The notes: generated by a model not told the origin, from the letters alone. A stretch of DNA of 64,000 bases from Segatella copri (GCF_949820605.1 NZ_CATKVU010000006.1:1534501-1598500), one strand, 5' to 3'; counted from the stretch's first letter, positions 26,538 to 35,565 are shown. Made by a program: numbers and translations.

Positions 26538-29435
26538 ATGCCAAAAGATAAATATATAGAAATAAAAGGGGCAAGAGCCAACAACCTCAAGAATATCGAT
26601 GTGAAGATACCTCAGGGCAAGTTTGTTGCCATTACGGGTGTCTCCGGATCGGGAAAATCATCGTTGGCTTTTGATACCTTATATGCTGAGGGCCAGCGCC
26701 GCTATGTGGAGTCGCTCTCTTCGTACGCACGCCAGTTTCTGGGACGTATGAGCAAACCGGAATGTGATTTCATCAAGGGATTGCCACCTGCCATCGCCAT
26801 CGAACAGAAAGTGATTTCGCGCAACCCACGCTCTACCGTGGGCACAAACACCGAAATCTACGAATACCTGCGACTGCTCTACGCACGCATCGGAAAAACC
26901 TATTCGCCTATCAGCGGACAGGAGGTGAAACGCCATACTACCGAAGATGTACTCGCCTGTACCCGACAGTATTCCAAGGGCACCAGGTTTGTCATCCTCG
27001 CCCCTATCCACGTCATCGAAGGGCGCAGTCTGGGCAAACAGCTGGAGATGTACAACCAGGAAGGTTACGCGCGTATATATATAAAAGGTGAATTCGTACG
27101 CATCGAAGACTTCATGGAGCAGGCTGACAAGGATCTGCTGGAAGTAAGCGGCGACAAACTGAGAAAGAGAATGCAGCAGAAGGATGAAGAAATCTTCCTG
27201 GTCATCGACCGTGCTTCGGTAAGCGATGAGAAGGATGACATCAGCCGACTGATGGATTCTGCCGAAACTGCCTTCTATGAGGGCGATGGAGCCTGCCGCC
27301 TCGTTTTCCTGCCAAGCAACATCTGCTACGACTTCTCTACCCGGTTCGAAGCTGACGGCATGCAGTTTGAAGAGCCTACCGACAACATGTTTGCCTTCAA
27401 TTCTCCTCTCGGAGCCTGCCCTACCTGCGAAGGTTTTGGCAGCATAATAGGCATCGACGAGAAACTCGTCATCCCGAACACTTCGATGAGCGTATATGAC
27501 GGATGTGTGGTTTGCTGGCGAGGCGAAAAGATGGGTATGTGGCTCAAGGAGTTCATACGCAGAGCTGCAGAATACGACTTCCCTATCTTCAAGCCTTATT
27601 TCGAACTGACTCAGCAGCAGAAGGACTGGCTGTGGCACGGTCTGCCTGGCGAGAAGAAACGTAAACAGCAGGAAAGGGTGAGCATCGATGAGTTCTTCAG
27701 AATGGTAAAGGAGAACCAGTACAAGATACAATACCGCGTGATGCTGAGCCGATTCCGTGGAAAGACGATTTGTCCTGACTGCCATGGTACCCGACTCAAG
27801 AAGGAAGCCAACTATGTAAAGATTGGCGGAAAGAGCATCACCGAACTGGTTGAGATGTCGATTGTAAACCTTAGCGAATGGTTCAAGAAGCTGGAACTCT
27901 CTGAGCATGAGAAGGAAATCAGCAAGCGTCTGCTCACCGAAATCACCCACCGCCTGCAGTTCCTCCTGAATGTTGGTCTGGGTTATCTTACGCTCAACCG
28001 AATCTCCAACACCCTCTCCGGCGGTGAGAGTCAGCGCATCAACCTGACCACCAACCTGGGCTCATCGCTCGTAGGTAGCGTATATATCCTCGATGAACCT
28101 AGTATCGGACTCCATAGCCGCGATACCGCCCGACTGATTAAGGTGCTGAAAGAACTGCAGCAACTGGGCAATACGGTGGTTGTGGTAGAACACGACGAAG
28201 AGATTATGCGGGCTGCCGACTATCTCATCGATATCGGTCCAGATGCCGGCAGACTGGGCGGAAGAGTGGTCTACGCCGGTCCGTCATCAGAATATTCAAC
28301 CACCGATAAGGCTGAACAGGAAAAGCTGCTGGCTGAATATCCGGAGAGTTATACCATCAAGTACCTGACCCACAACGAGGAGATAAAGGCGCCAACGAGC
28401 CACCGTGCCTGGAACCAGTATATCGAAATCAAAGGAGCCCGGATGAACAATCTGCGCGGCATTGATGTTAAGATACCGCTCAACGTATTCACCTGCGTAA
28501 CCGGCGTATCAGGCTCAGGCAAGAGTTCGCTCATCAAGGGAATCCTCTATCCTGCCATGCGTCGCCGTCTGGACCTCGTAGCAGATGCACCAGGCGAATA
28601 TGCATCGATGGAAGGCGACTGGAAGAGCATCAGTCATGTAGAGTTTGTTGACCAGAACCCTATCGGAAAGAGTACCCGCAGCAACCCTGCCACTTATCTG
28701 AAGGCATACGATGCGATACGTGCCCTCTTTGCCAACCAGCCACTGGCTAAGCAGATGGGATTCACGCCCCAGTACTTCTCTTTCAATACTGAAGGCGGAA
28801 GATGCGAGGAATGTAAGGGTGCGGGATATGTTACCATCGAGATGCAGTTTATGGCAGACCTCACGCTGACCTGCGAGGCTTGTAAGGGCAAGCGGTTCAA
28901 GCACGATATCCTGGAGGTTCGCTATGGCGGAAAAGACGTCAATGATGTGCTGAACATGACGGTAAATGAGGCCATTGAGTTCTTCAGCGATGAAAAGTTG
29001 CAGCGCAACGAGGGCGACTTTGACAACTGCCGCATCATCGTAAACCGCCTGAAGCCGCTTCAGGATGTGGGTCTGGGTTATATCAAGCTCGGTCAGAATT
29101 CAAGTTCGCTTTCGGGTGGTGAGAATCAGCGTGTAAAGCTCGCCTTCTTCATAGGTAAGGAGGAACAGGAGCCTACGTTCTTCATCTTCGACGAGCCTAC
29201 CACGGGTCTTCACTTCCACGACATCAAGCGCCTGCTCCATGCCTTCAATGCCCTGATAGAAAGGGGCCATTCGCTGGTAGTGATTGAGCACAATCTGGAT
29301 GTCATCAAGTGTGCCGACTATATCATCGACCTCGGTCCTGAAGGCGGCGACAAAGGCGGCAATCTTGTTGTAGCCGGAACTCCGGAAGAAGTAGCTGCCT
29401 GCAAGGCAAGCCTTACCGGAAAGTTCTTGCGTTAA
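26538..29435 (+). CDS. uvrA: excinuclease ABC subunit A
   Basis: 965 residues, the damage-recognition ATPase of nucleotide excision repair, working with UvrB and UvrC. Two ABC modules: Walker A GVSGSGKSSL near residue 35 and again near 660. Signatures are NTLSGGESQRINL and SSSLSGGENQRVKLA. Zinc-finger cysteine pairs are CPTCEGFG, CPDCHGTR and CEECKGAG/CEACKGKR. Walker B: YILDEPSIGLH and FIFDEPTTGLH. Last core gene before the accessory island. Confidence 0.98.
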   Translation: MPKDKYIEIKGARANNLKNIDVKIPQGKFVAITGVSGSGKSSLAFDTLYAEGQRRYVESLSSYARQFLGRMSKPECDFIKGLPPAIAIEQKVISRNPRSTVGTNTEIYEYLRLLYARIGKTYSPISGQEVKRHTTEDVLACTRQYSKGTRFVILAPIHVIEGRSLGKQLEMYNQEGYARIYIKGEFVRIEDFMEQADKDLLEVSGDKLRKRMQQKDEEIFLVIDRASVSDEKDDISRLMDSAETAFYEGDGACRLVFLPSNICYDFSTRFEADGMQFEEPTDNMFAFNSPLGACPTCEGFGSIIGIDEKLVIPNTSMSVYDGCVVCWRGEKMGMWLKEFIRRAAEYDFPIFKPYFELTQQQKDWLWHGLPGEKKRKQQERVSIDEFFRMVKENQYKIQYRVMLSRFRGKTICPDCHGTRLKKEANYVKIGGKSITELVEMSIVNLSEWFKKLELSEHEKEISKRLLTEITHRLQFLLNVGLGYLTLNRISNTLSGGESQRINLTTNLGSSLVGSVYILDEPSIGLHSRDTARLIKVLKELQQLGNTVVVVEHDEEIMRAADYLIDIGPDAGRLGGRVVYAGPSSEYSTTDKAEQEKLLAEYPESYTIKYLTHNEEIKAPTSHRAWNQYIEIKGARMNNLRGIDVKIPLNVFTCVTGVSGSGKSSLIKGILYPAMRRRLDLVADAPGEYASMEGDWKSISHVEFVDQNPIGKSTRSNPATYLKAYDAIRALFANQPLAKQMGFTPQYFSFNTEGGRCEECKGAGYVTIEMQFMADLTLTCEACKGKRFKHDILEVRYGGKDVNDVLNMTVNEAIEFFSDEKLQRNEGDFDNCRIIVNRLKPLQDVGLGYIKLGQNSSSLSGGENQRVKLAFFIGKEEQEPTFFIFDEPTTGLHFHDIKRLLHAFNALIERGHSLVVIEHNLDVIKCADYIIDLGPEGGDKGGNLVVAGTPEEVAACKASLTGKFLR

Positions 29436-29453
29436 GAGTTAGGGATATAAAAA

Positions 29454-29496
29454 AACTGTGTCAAGTTACAACCAAAGTAATTTGACACAGTTTACT
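29454..29496 (+). terminator. terminator of the uvrA unit
   Basis: AACTGTGTCAA (29454-29464) pairs with TTGACACAGTT (29482-29492), then TACTTTTG. It marks the core/island boundary. Confidence 0.75.
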
Positions 29497-29559
29497 TTTG
29501 CAACCTCATCGAGTATCAGCGACAATTTCTCTTATAAATGCTTTCAATATCTTGGTATT

Positions 29560-30104
29560 CAGTCACAAACGAGACACAAGATACATTACAAACCACGTAA
29601 GGTAAAGGATAAGTACCCCAACCTCATTTATTCCACGTGGGACACGGTAGACAGACCTCGACAAGTTATATCGTCTCTGACATGACAGTCATCAAATACT
29701 CTTGGTTCTTCTTTGAGTTGACCATGTATTTCGATGTCTTTACGAAAGAAATCCTAACGTGGCATGTGGCTGAGAGACGTGGACATAGAGACCAGTACAT
29801 TGATGGGCTAAATGATGTCATCAACCTGTTGAAGGGCACAGATGAGCCAACTGTTCTTCATACGGACCAAGGTAGCGTATATGCTTCGCTCGCCTATAAT
29901 GAGCTGATAAAGGACACGTTGATTGTGAGGTCTATGTCCAGGGCAGGAAAGCCTACAGACAACCCTGTGAACGAATCCCTGAACGGATGGATAAAAGAGG
30001 AATTGTTCATAGACTTCAAGATTGAGACATGTAATTCAAGAGAGGAATTCGAGGAGGCCTTGGACGCATACGTGGATTATTACAATGAGAAAAATAAAGA
30101 ATAA
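29560..30104 (+). pseudogene. IS3-family transposase remnant (OrfB catalytic core), truncated and frameshifted
   Basis: Two frames joined give an rve/DDE integrase core: YKPRKVKDKYPNLIYSTWDT..VDRPRQV in one frame, then IVSDMTVIKYSWFFFELTMYFDV, HTDQGSVYASLAYNEL, SMSRAGKPTDNPVNESLNGW and a C-terminal EEALDAYVDYYNEKN in another. The shift comes from an extra AT near 29667-29670 (GTTATATCG where GTTATCG restores the frame). The 5' portion (OrfA and start of OrfB) is missing and I could not pair terminal inverted repeats. Dead element at the edge of the island. Confidence 0.85.
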
Positions 30105-30310
30105 TGTTCACTTTTATAAAGAAAAACTTGCAAATATGGATGAGATTGTCTACTTTTGCAAATGAAAAGGAACGAAATTTGATAGATATGTGTACTTTTA
30201 AAAATATAAATAATTAATAATCATTTTTTGTGTCCACTTTGGGGAACTGCTACAAATGAAAGGCTGCTAAGGACAATTGAGACCCTCCTGACCTGAAAGC
30301 ATAACAGAAA

Positions 30311-30396
30311 GTTCCTCATAAAAGTGTATATGTAGCCATAAAAGTCCCTCATAAAAGTGTGTTAATCTTTCAAAAAGTCCCTCATAAAAATGTGAT
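30311..30396 (+). repeat. three direct repeats with exact 33-bp spacing upstream of the ATPase gene
   Basis: GTYCCTCATAAAARTGTG begins at 30311, 30344 and 30377. The last copy ends about 28 bases before the TATTTTTGC box (30424-30432), so the series covers roughly -35 to -120 of the promoter. Three helical turns of spacing suggests binding sites on one face. Confidence 0.8.
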
Positions 30397-30448
30397 ATAT
30401 TTTACTATTTCATTAATTTTCAGTATTTTTGCAGCAAAAAAGCAATAT

Positions 30449-31750
30449 ATGGAAAGATTTATCATGCAAGACCTCATTGCTTGGAAAAACAGAGAGGATA
30501 GAAAACCCCTTATTCTGTTGGGAGCAAGACAAGTTGGCAAAACTTATATCTTGAAGGAATTTGGGCAACGTGAGTTTGAAAATGTGGCCTACATTAACTG
30601 TGACAACAATGCCATGGCTAAGGATTTGTTTGCTTCAGACTATAATATAGATCGCATCCTTCTCACCATCGGAGCTATTACTGGTGTTAATATAGAAGCC
30701 GGCAAGACCCTCATCATTATGGATGAAATACAGGAGTTGTATCGTGGACTTGCCTCGTTGAAGTATTTCTGTGAAAATGCACGGGAGTATCATGTGGCAG
30801 TAGCCGGTTCCCTTCTCGGCTTGTCTCTTCATCAGGGAGAATCCTATCCTGTGGGAAAGGTTAACACCCTGGAAATGTATCCGATGACATTCGAGGAGTT
30901 TCTGTGGGCACGTGGTTTCAAGCAGCGTATGGATCTGCTGCAGCATGGAATGTGGGATGTGGTAAAATCGCTCAGAACACTCTATATTCAGCATCTTCGT
31001 GAATATTACCTTGTTGGCGGTATGCCCGAAGCCGTAAATAAGTTCATAGAAACCAATGATGCAAATGCCGTAAGGGAAGTACAGGAGGAAATTATTCGGG
31101 CCTACGAAAAAGACATTTCCAAGCATGCACCAAAAGAGCAGGTAGTAAGAATCAACCAGGTATTGAACTCCATCCCTTCCCAACTAGCCAAAGAGAATAA
31201 AAAGTTCATCTATGGTATTGTAAAACAAGGTGCCAGAGCCAAGGATTATGAGTTGGCAATCCAATGGCTCATAGATGCAGGACTGGTATATAAAATCAGT
31301 AGGGTGAAGACTTTGGGGCTTCCTCTGAAGATTCATGAGGATATCAGTGCCTTCAAATTGTATCTCTTGGATTGTGGACTGCTGGGGGCTATGAGTAAAA
31401 CTCCGCCAGCCTTGCTTCTGCTTCCTAGTAATGACAATACCGGGAAAGGTGATTTTACGGAAAACTTCGTTTGCTGCCAGCTGGAATCGCTGCACCAGAT
31501 TCCTATATATTATTATAGTAAGGAAAACAGCCAGTTGGAACTTGACTTTGTTATTCAGGTAGGAATGCAGGTCATACCGGTAGAAGTAAAGGCAGAGGAG
31601 AATCTTCAGTCAAAGTCTTTGAAAATGACTATTGCCAAAAATCCCGGCATGAAAGGCCTGCGCTTTTCGATGAGCGACTATCGGGAACAGGACGATATTA
31701 CCAATGTACCATTATATGGTGCAAGAGGATATTTGGAAACATACAACTGA
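30449..31750 (+). CDS. AAA_14/DUF4143 ATPase
   Basis: 433 residues from ATG 30449, chosen because the promoter TATTTTTGC (30424-30432) lies inside the longer frame to 30359. N-terminal ATPase: Walker A GARQVGKTYIL (~25-35), Walker B LIIMDEIQEL, sensor VAVAGSLLGL. A C-terminal DUF4143 part with TENFVCCQLESL, LELDFVIQVG and IPVEVK resembles a PD-(D/E)xK nuclease fold (D..E-x-K). Such proteins are common, often horizontally moved, in Bacteroidales and of unclear function. Single gene with its own terminator; three 33-bp repeats precede it. Confidence 0.9.
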   Translation: MERFIMQDLIAWKNREDRKPLILLGARQVGKTYILKEFGQREFENVAYINCDNNAMAKDLFASDYNIDRILLTIGAITGVNIEAGKTLIIMDEIQELYRGLASLKYFCENAREYHVAVAGSLLGLSLHQGESYPVGKVNTLEMYPMTFEEFLWARGFKQRMDLLQHGMWDVVKSLRTLYIQHLREYYLVGGMPEAVNKFIETNDANAVREVQEEIIRAYEKDISKHAPKEQVVRINQVLNSIPSQLAKENKKFIYGIVKQGARAKDYELAIQWLIDAGLVYKISRVKTLGLPLKIHEDISAFKLYLLDCGLLGAMSKTPPALLLLPSNDNTGKGDFTENFVCCQLESLHQIPIYYYSKENSQLELDFVIQVGMQVIPVEVKAEENLQSKSLKMTIAKNPGMKGLRFSMSDYREQDDITNVPLYGARGYLETYN

Positions 31751-31815
31751 AACAAATTTTGGATATCAGGCATTCATCTGAAATTCCACCCGCACAGGGT
31801 GAAAATACGATATCT

Positions 31816-31848
31816 GTGGAATCCGACAACCGCCGGATTCCACTTTTT
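31816..31848 (+). terminator. rho-independent terminator
   Basis: GTGGAATCCG (31816-31825) pairs with CGGATTCCAC (31834-31843), then TTTTTAATTT. Confidence 0.9.
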
Positions 31849-31873
31849 AATTTAAAAATCCAATTCAAAAGTA

Positions 31874-32158
31874 TTATTTATTAAAAAAGTAACTATCATC
31901 GAAGGCTGCTTCGATAAGGCGTTGCTTCACTCGGGCGTATTCTGCCGAGTCTTCGATAAAGTACCGAAGAGCAGAAACAACCCTCACATAAACACTGAGC
32001 CGATAATCGCCCTTACCCTTTTAGATTGCAAAAATGTTTTCCTTATGCATCCCAGCATAAAACATCAGATCAGAACCAGATACATGATGGTTCTTCATCA
32101 CTTCACTCAGAACAACACCGAAACGGCTGTTGTCTGCTTCAAAATTAACAATCTTCAT
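31874..32158 (-). pseudogene. small XRE-like helix-turn-helix protein interrupted by an in-frame TAA
   Basis: Minus-strand frame of 94 codons from ATG 32158 to TAA 31874-31876. It reads MKIVNFEADNSRFGVVLSEV, then GSDLMFYAGMHKENIFAI, a TAA stop (32021-32023), then in the same frame KGKGDYRLSVYVRVVSALRY and a tail ending FFNK. The piece across the stop resembles the recognition part of XRE-type domains (...NIFAI-E-KGKGDYRLSVYVRVV), and a single G-to-T change of GAA to TAA explains it. Family naming is by pattern only. Possibly once a regulator of the island. Confidence 0.65.
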
Positions 32159-32196
32159 TACTTAATTTTTTAAAATTGTTTATAATTATTGTATAC

Positions 32197-32227
32197 GAGT
32201 TCCCACTACGGGAACTCTTTTTTATTT
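32197..32227 (+). terminator. terminator hairpin upstream of the VirE gene
   Basis: GAGTTCCC (32197-32204) pairs with GGGAACTC (32210-32217), then TTTTTTATTTT. It insulates the VirE promoter (TATCTTTGC near 32237-32245) from upstream plus-strand transcription. Confidence 0.8.
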
Positions 32228-32339
32228 TCTTTTTATTATCTTTGCACCATGTAAAACAGATTCAACAATCTGCTTACCTATAAGGAAACGAATAACCGAT
32301 ACATATATTGTATAAACAATATAAAATTTTTAGGAGATT

Positions 32340-34385
32340 ATGAACATAACAACATTCAGCAACATGGCCAGCAAGATTCCTTCACCTGGCCAGTTGGAAG
32401 GCCTGGTAACCTTCATGAAGGAAGATGAGAAACTCAGGTTTTTCACCGAGTCTTACCGGAAAACAGGGAATAAGTCGTACAAGCACGATGCACCCCTCTT
32501 CGCCGTAGCCTGCATCTTCGAAGGCGGAAAAGGCAAGGACAACATCCGGAGCCTCACACATCTGTCACTGGTCGACTTCGACCACATCACAGAAAAACCG
32601 GATGACGGCACCCTGCGCTCGCTCAAAGAGAGAATCTGCCACGATGCCCACACCCTGCTCTGCTACGTTACCATGAGCGGCAACGGACTGCGCGTCATCT
32701 ACCGCTACGAAGGCGATGATTATCCCGCCGCCTTCGCCATGGGAAACGACTACTACGCGCATCTCATCGGCAAGGAAAGCGATCCGCTCTGCAAGAACAT
32801 CACAAGGCTCAGCGGACTCGCCTACGACCCCGAAGTCTATTTCAATCCTGAAGCCACAGCCTTCAGCGCCGAGGAAATCAGCCATTTCCATTCCGCTACG
32901 CTCAAGACCGCACAGAAGAAAAAGAAACAGGAACGCATCGCCGACTACTACGAGCAGATTGTCAAACCCAAGCTGGAAAACGAAAAAATCAGGTACGAAC
33001 CCGGCAACCACAACCAGTATGTGATGCGGGTGGGCTACATGATGGCAAAGAAACGGTACGACAGGAAAGAAGCCACCCAGTGGGCTATCAGGCAGTTTCC
33101 CGAATACGACGACGTAGAACAGGTATTCAAATCGTGCTACGACAACACCACTCACCCACAGAAGGCGAAGGCAGAAACCGGAAAGATTCCCTATGCCACC
33201 GTAGATGAAATCAAAGACTTCCTCGACGGACATATCAAACTCCGCTTCAACCTCATCACCCTGCGCTACGAGTATCTGAAGGGGAAATGGCGAATCCTCC
33301 AGGACCGCGATCTGAATACGCAATGGAGCAACATGTCGCTAACCGCAAGGGTGAGCAAGAGCGACATGATCAATGTCATCGAGAGCGACTATACCCCGCC
33401 CTACAATCCCTTCACCGATTATCTGGAGAATCTCCCACCCTGGCAGGAAGGCGACAAGGACTATATTGCCGAACTCGCTGCCACGGTAAAGATGAAGGGA
33501 GACCCCGTGATGCCCTTCTGTGAAGCCCTCAGGAAATGGCTCGTGGCGATGATAGCAGGATGGATAGACGAAGGTGCCGTCAACAATGTCATCCTGGTGT
33601 TCATCGGCAGACAGGGCGCCTACAAGACCACCTGGTTCAACTATCTCCTGCCGCCTGAACTGAAGCAATACTTCTATACGAAGGCGAATGCCAGGCGCAT
33701 GACGAAGGATGATATCATCGCCCTTTCGCAGTATGCACTCATCTGTTATGAAGAGCTCGACACGATGAGTCCGTCGGAACTGAACCAGCTGAAGGCTGTG
33801 GTAACGATGCAGTATACCAACGAAAGGGCGGCATACGGCCATTATGCCGAGCAGCGCAAACATATCAACACCTTCTGCGGCACGGGCAACAATCCCGAGT
33901 TTTTGAGCGACCCTACCGGTAACCGTCGCTGGCTGCCCTACGAGATAGAGAGCATCCTCTCACCCCGTGAGCATCCGTTCAATTACGAAGGCATCTACGC
34001 CCAGGCTTACGCCCTCTACAAGAGTGATTTCCGCTATTGGTTCACCGATGAGGAGATAGAAAAGCAGAACCGGCACAACCGCGCTTTTGAGGCGCCCCGA
34101 CTAGAACAGGAACTTGTGGATCTCTACTTCCGAAAGCCAACGGAGGCGGAGACAGGGGAGTTCGTGTCCATAGCCAGAGCGATGCAGATCATCAGTTGCA
34201 ACATCTCCCAGAAGCTGAGCAGCACCAAGCTGGGCAGAGCTTTCAATGATCTCGGATTCGAAAAGATGCGCACCACCTACAACCGTGGTTACAGGGCGAT
34301 TATCCGTACTGCCGAGGAAATCAAGGCATACCAGGTATCCCTCTGCATCAACTCGCAGCATTCCGATGATGATGCCCCGTTCTAG
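32340..34385 (+). CDS. VirE-type primase/helicase protein of a mobile island
   Basis: 681 residues. The N-terminal ~200 residues match the BT4734/VirE-N primase-like domain: LSLVDFDHI with aspartates and MSGNGLRVIYRY. The middle is a linker. Residues ~330-560 are a VirE/SF3-like ATPase with Walker A GRQGAYKTTWF (~423-433), Walker B ALICYEELDTMS and the downstream FCGTGNNPEFLSDPTGNRRW, as in phage/plasmid replication proteins. Family members sit beside DUF4248, HU-type and amidase genes in Bacteroidales, as here. Likely a replication protein of an integrative element or satellite; activity is inferred. It has its own promoter. Confidence 0.9.
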   Translation: MNITTFSNMASKIPSPGQLEGLVTFMKEDEKLRFFTESYRKTGNKSYKHDAPLFAVACIFEGGKGKDNIRSLTHLSLVDFDHITEKPDDGTLRSLKERICHDAHTLLCYVTMSGNGLRVIYRYEGDDYPAAFAMGNDYYAHLIGKESDPLCKNITRLSGLAYDPEVYFNPEATAFSAEEISHFHSATLKTAQKKKKQERIADYYEQIVKPKLENEKIRYEPGNHNQYVMRVGYMMAKKRYDRKEATQWAIRQFPEYDDVEQVFKSCYDNTTHPQKAKAETGKIPYATVDEIKDFLDGHIKLRFNLITLRYEYLKGKWRILQDRDLNTQWSNMSLTARVSKSDMINVIESDYTPPYNPFTDYLENLPPWQEGDKDYIAELAATVKMKGDPVMPFCEALRKWLVAMIAGWIDEGAVNNVILVFIGRQGAYKTTWFNYLLPPELKQYFYTKANARRMTKDDIIALSQYALICYEELDTMSPSELNQLKAVVTMQYTNERAAYGHYAEQRKHINTFCGTGNNPEFLSDPTGNRRWLPYEIESILSPREHPFNYEGIYAQAYALYKSDFRYWFTDEEIEKQNRHNRAFEAPRLEQELVDLYFRKPTEAETGEFVSIARAMQIISCNISQKLSSTKLGRAFNDLGFEKMRTTYNRGYRAIIRTAEEIKAYQVSLCINSQHSDDDAPF

Positions 34386-34420
34386 CCGTTCCCAAGCCAT
34401 CGGTTCCAACTGGTCAGATT

Positions 34421-34563
34421 ATGACACTATGACACTTATGACACTAGTTTTTCAACTTTTCGCCTCGCACGCGGGCAGGCAGGAACTTTCGGCCTGATTT
34501 TTCCTACCTGCCCGCGCGAGAGCAAATCTTCAGAATTCACTGTCATAAGTGTCATGTGTCATA
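34421..34563. repeat. nested inverted repeat after the VirE gene
   Basis: Outer arms: ATGACACTATGACACTTATG near 34421 and GTCATAAGTGTCATGTGTCA near 34541 (complementary, with a small internal shift). Inner arms: CTCGCACGCGGGCAGG (about 34467) and CCTGCCCGCGCGAG (about 34508). It could be a strong terminator, a cruciform, or a replication-origin-like structure next to the replication gene. Confidence 0.75.
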
Positions 34564-34595
34564 GCAAAGCCAGTTACTTCCGAAACGGAAACCAA

Positions 34596-34700
34596 AGACT
34601 TACGGTGCAAAAGTCAGAGACTTATGGTTCAAAAGCCAGAGACTTACGATGAAAAAGTCAGAGACTTACGATGCAAAAGTCAGTAGCTTATGAACCGCAT
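34596..34700. repeat. tandem repeat, four 22-bp hairpin units plus a decayed fifth
   Basis: Units start at 34596, 34618, 34640, 34662 and (degenerate) 34684: AGACTTACGRTGCAAAAGTCAG. Each unit has inverted ends GACTT..AAGTC. It ends 37 bases before the DUF4248 gene. With the nested inverted repeat it accounts for the 350-base gap after the VirE gene. Confidence 0.9.
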
Positions 34701-34736
34701 CCTCATTCATAACCCTCATAAAAATCAAACAAAACT

Positions 34737-34946
34737 ATGGATTTAAGAAGTTATACCAAGCAAGAGCTAGCTCTTCTGTATTTTCCCGATGCTACTCCAG
34801 CGGTAGCCAGTGCTCACCTGATGCGATGGATCCAGCGCATCCCCGACCTTCTCCAGAAGCTCGCCGCCACCGGTTACGGCAAGAACTGCAAGGAGTTCAC
34901 CCCGATGCAAGTCTCCTACATCCTCTACTTCCTCGGTGAACCCTAA
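34737..34946 (+). CDS. DUF4248 family protein
   Basis: 69 residues: MDLRSYTKQELALLYFPD, then a helical middle HLMRWIQRIPDLLQKL and FTPMQVSYILYFLGEP. This is the DUF4248 pattern seen beside VirE-type genes in Bacteroidales islands. It looks like a small helix-turn-helix (TKQELALLYFPDATPAVAS resembling MerR/excisionase-type DNA recognition), but function is unknown. No clear promoter, only the repeat array immediately upstream. Confidence 0.85.
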   Translation: MDLRSYTKQELALLYFPDATPAVASAHLMRWIQRIPDLLQKLAATGYGKNCKEFTPMQVSYILYFLGEP

Positions 34947-35019
34947 CCCTGTTCCTACTAATCTGAAAATGAACCAACAAAAGGTACTTCTACCTGAAGA
35001 CATCATGCAATAGGGAAAA

Positions 35020-35127
35020 GGGTCTATACACCCTTTTGTCGAGGTGTATAGACCCTTGTCAACCAAGTTAATTGCAGATTTACTATATTATTCGGGCTTT
35101 GTATCAAAGAAACCGATGAACCAGACC
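35020..35127 (-). repeat. ~110-bp 3' element with terminator hairpin, copy R1
   Basis: On the minus strand it follows the 47-aa gene by 33 bases: CCGAATAATATAGTAAATCTGC..TTAACTTGGTTGACAAGGG in parts, ending in a 13-bp hairpin GGGTCTATACACC/GGTGTATAGACCC and TTTTCCC. It is almost identical to R2 (35454-35565). Confidence 0.9.
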
Positions 35128-35160
35128 TTATAAGGAGAATGAAAATTGAGGCGAGTTAAG

Positions 35161-35304
35161 TTAAAGGCATGCATAACAGTCTGCAGCCTCCTCTCGTGCT
35201 TTAGCAAAGTCTATTTGAGCCTTTGCTTCCATTTCTTTTTTACGTCTAACCATATCTCGTAATACAGCAATTGCTTCTTCACGAGTTTTAATTTTTAAAG
35301 CCAT
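35161..35304 (-). CDS. 47-residue helical protein with a strong promoter
   Basis: ATG 35304 to TAA 35161. The product (MALKIKTREEAIAVLRDMVR, then RKKEMEAKAQIDFAKAREEA, ending ADCYACL) is a highly charged single helix or short coiled coil with two cysteines at the end. Not recognised. Support that it is real: a near-perfect promoter (TTTG 35368-35371, 19 bases, TATCTTTGC 35340-35348) 36 bases upstream of the ATG and a terminator-bearing 3' element (R1). It stands alone between DUF4248 and the ATPase-PIN operon. Confidence 0.7.
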   Translation of the reverse strand: MALKIKTREEAIAVLRDMVRRKKEMEAKAQIDFAKAREEAADCYACL

Positions 35305-35339
35305 ACTTATTCATTTTAAAGTTCTACTTCTTGTTGGTT

Positions 35340-35371
35340 GCAAAGATAAGCTTTTATTTTGAAAATGCAAA
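35340..35371 (-). promoter_or_regulatory. promoter of the 47-residue protein gene
   Basis: Minus strand TTTG (35368-35371), 19-base spacer, TATCTTTGC (35340-35348). Confidence 0.75.
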
Positions 35372-35453
35372 GAAAACGGGAGAAAAGTTTCGGGAAAATT
35401 TGGATTCCCGTATTTTAAAAGATAAAAGATAGCCATTCCATGCCACAAATGAA

Positions 35454-35565
35454 GGGTCTATACGCCACCTTTTCTTCGTGGTATATAGACCCTTGTCAAC
35501 CAAGTTAATTGCAGATTTACTACTATTATTCGGGCTTTGTATCAAAGAAACCAATAAACCAGACT
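35454..35565 (-). repeat. ~110-bp 3' element with terminator hairpin, copy R2
   Basis: Same 3' element as R1, here 58 bases after the stop of the wHTH fragment on the minus strand. The hairpin is a diverged version (GGGTCTATA/TATAGACCC with a changed middle). Confidence 0.9.

Noticed and set aside
32197..32227. Possible riboswitch or leader for the VirE gene
   Set aside because: The hairpin with T-run lies upstream of the VirE promoter box, so it is not in that mRNA.
34596..34700. CRISPR-like array
   Set aside because: Units are directly adjacent 22-bp tandem repeats with no unique spacers and no cas genes nearby.
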